This document shows positions 62,931 through 64,000 of a stretch of 64,000 nt of DNA, piece after piece. How positions within the stretch are numbered: the first letter of the stretch is position 1; the number at the start of each line of letters is the position of its first letter. This DNA is from Candidatus Defluviibacterium haderslevense (GTDB taxonomy: Bacteria; Bacteroidota; Bacteroidia; Chitinophagales; Saprospiraceae). Below the pieces are notes generated by a model. The model did not search any database and was not told where the DNA came from. It was given only the letters and a program-made list of their open reading frames with translations. The stretch is from positions 3,919,501 to 3,983,500 of the forward strand of contig JADJRL010000003.1 of the NCBI GenBank assembly GCA_016712225.1. The letters are read 5' to 3'. Both the position numbers and the translations under genes were made by a program.

Positions 62931-63075
62931 TTGTTAATTAGACGCTTAAAGATATCATTTGGTTACAAAAAATATATTATTTTATCCAACATGTGTAACC
63001 AAGATATACAATTTATAGTCTTATTCTGGAAAGTATCAACCATTTTTATTTTTAACAAAATCAAACAAATTTATC

Positions 63076-63429
63076 ATGGGATCAGAAGTTATTATCATGC
63101 CAATACTACTCTTAGTAATATTTGGGGTTTTCTATTTGTTTATTTCATCAAGGCATAAAGAGAGAATAGCCTTGATTGAAAAAGGTGCTGATGCATCTAT
63201 CTTTTATTCTAGCACAAAAGCTAATTCAGAGCGAATTACCCCATTGTGGAAAATATTTATCATCAATATTGCACTGTTATTTATGGCTATTGGGTTGGGT
63301 ATATTTTTAGCCTCATTTCTACATTATTCTTTAGGGGTGGATGATGATGTTGCCTTTCCTGGTACAATATTTCTATTATCTGGATGTGGTCTTTTCATTG
63401 GATTTACAATGACCAAAAAGTTAAGTTGA
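63076..63429 (+). CDS. DUF6249-family membrane protein
   Basis: This 117-residue protein has three hydrophobic segments (VIIMPILLLVIFGVFYLFIS, FIINIALLFMAIGLGIFLAS, FPGTIFLLSGCGLFIGFTMT). Between the first two lies the conserved SRHKERIALIEKGADASIF, the DUF6249 signature. The family is widespread next to sigma/anti-sigma genes in Bacteroidota but has no known activity. Here it is divergent from the ECF sigma gene, about 145 bp away. A strong bidirectional terminator follows. Confidence 0.88.
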   Translation: MGSEVIIMPILLLVIFGVFYLFISSRHKERIALIEKGADASIFYSSTKANSERITPLWKIFIINIALLFMAIGLGIFLASFLHYSLGVDDDVAFPGTIFLLSGCGLFIGFTMTKKLS

Positions 63430-63480
63430 TAACTTAACGAAATTTAAGTAAAAGACTTTTGAAGCAAAAGTTTTTCAATT

Positions 63481-63535
63481 AAATACATCGCGTAATGAAT
63501 CATACTACTGTTCATTGAGGCGATGTATTTTTTTT
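63481..63535. terminator. Bidirectional intrinsic terminator
   Basis: AAATACATCGC (63481-63491) and GCGATGTATTT (63520-63530) form an 11 bp perfect stem, with an inner AATGAA/TTCATT pairing and a T8 tract on the + side. It separates the convergent DUF6249 and surface-protein genes. Confidence 0.85.
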
Positions 63536-63549
63536 GTTAAAATCAAATA

Positions 63550-64000
63550 TTACTTAACTATGGTTACGTTTCCTTTTTTATGATATTCCATATTTTCAAA
63601 ACATTGAAACTTGACATAATAGCCAAAAACATCTGGACCTAAGCGATCACCATTATAAGTTCCATCCCATCCAGGTTCTTGCTGCTTGCTTCGAAATACT
63701 TCCTGTCCCCATCTATTGTAAATGAACAATTCCATTTTTGTTATAAAATTGCTCCGCACCATAAAGGTGGCGTTATGAGGATCTCCATTTGGACTAAAAG
63801 CATTAGGAATGAAGACTGATTCTTCACAAGTTTTAACCATGACCGTAACACTAGCAGTTGCAGTACAACCGGCCTCATCCGTTACTGTAACGGTATAAGT
63901 TGTTGTCTCGTTTGGCATGGCTATCGGATTGTAAATCGTTTTATCAGAAAGGGATTGTTCAGGTGCCCAATTATATTTGTACCCAGGTTTTTGTACTGTA
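63550..64000 (-). CDS. C-terminal end of a gliding-motility-type (CHU_C/T9SS type B) surface protein
   Basis: The frame is open to the right edge, so only the last ~150 residues are seen. A PKD/SprB-like repeat ends in TTTYTVTVTDEAGCTATASV. The C-terminal T9SS type B sorting domain is complete: ESVFIPNAFSPNGDPHNATF, MELFIYNRWGQEVFRSKQQE, PGWDGTYNGDRLGPDVFGYY and the end KKGNVTIVK. Such proteins are large adhesins exported by type IX secretion. Size and repeat number lie outside the window. The ATG at 63918 is internal and not the start. Confidence 0.93.
   Translation of the reverse strand, partial: TVQKPGYKYNWAPEQSLSDKTIYNPIAMPNETTTYTVTVTDEAGCTATASVTVMVKTCEESVFIPNAFSPNGDPHNATFMVRSNFITKMELFIYNRWGQEVFRSKQQEPGWDGTYNGDRLGPDVFGYYVKFQCFENMEYHKKGNVTIVK

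Noticed and set aside
1..64000. tRNA or rRNA genes
   Set aside because: No cloverleaf with a plausible T-arm or any rRNA-like sequence was noticed by eye; a covariance search would be needed to exclude them fully.

Overview
The window is AT-rich DNA from a Bacteroidota bacterium, plausibly a Saprospiraceae/Chitinophagia-type lineage. The grounds are type IX secretion sorting tails, a gliding-motility-type C-terminal domain at the right edge, DUF1501/DUF1800 partners, DUF5916, LytS/LytTR two-component genes, and promoter elements of the Bacteroidota form (TTTG and TAnnTTTG). Taxonomy is inferred from gene content only; no rRNA or tRNA gene was seen.

Left part (1-12.2 kb): a partial folE, a LytS/LytTR pair, a SLC13-type transporter, an array of five ~100 bp dyad repeats, a DUF1800-DUF1501 pair, two secreted T9SS cargo proteins and a conserved Bacteroidota hypothetical. 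Every long gene from 2.5 to 10.9 kb is interrupted by one-base indels, nearly all in short homopolymers, and each can be read through by correcting one base. This is either local consensus error or very recent decay.

Middle part (about 12.6-37.1 kb): the main discovery candidate. All genes lie on the + strand and are separated by integron attC-like recombination sites. Successive units begin with G^TTnnnn and end with the reverse complement of that same start before a long imperfect hairpin: GTTAGGCG/CGCCTAAC, GTTACCAGC/GCCGGTAAC, GTTATGCC/GGCATAAC, GTTATGTAAT/ATTACATAAC, GTTGTGTGCC/GGCACACAAC. That is the signature of integron gene cassettes. No integrase is visible, so this is a cluster of attC sites lacking an integrase (CALIN) or the distal part of a chromosomal integron. 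The cassettes are unusually large and rich in defence: McrBC, a methyltransferase-helicase-GIY-YIG nuclease system, HicAB with its own promoter and operator, and a DUF4062/NTPase protein. Smaller cassettes follow (GIY-YIG-like, unknown, YCII/muconolactone-isomerase-like, alpha/beta hydrolase, beta-propeller, TonB_C-like, AhpD-DUF1348-AraC). Four copies of a ~240 bp multi-hairpin element (R1b) end at cassette junctions, and three copies of a second element (R1a) follow cassette 3' ends.

Right-middle part (37.3-51.3 kb): an exported TPR-CHAT protease-like protein, an ECF-like sigma factor, an overlapping membrane anti-sigma-like protein and seven exported proteins of mostly unknown function, the last an M23 peptidase-like protein. 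A proteolysis-controlled sigma regulon is a reasonable hypothesis.

Right part (51.4-64 kb): a CDF metal exporter, a DUF5916 outer-membrane protein and a pseudouridine synthase. These precede a compact eight-gene reactive-sulfur/peroxide operon (persulfide dioxygenase-rhodanese, DUF6132, two rhodaneses, peroxiredoxin, DUF2892-like, OsmC, thioredoxin). A Crp/Fnr regulator lies nearby, and matching GTAAC-type sites occur upstream of two promoters at nearly the same spacing. A K+ channel, an ECF sigma/anti-sigma pair, a DUF6249 protein, a bidirectional terminator and the end of a gliding-motility-type surface protein close the window.
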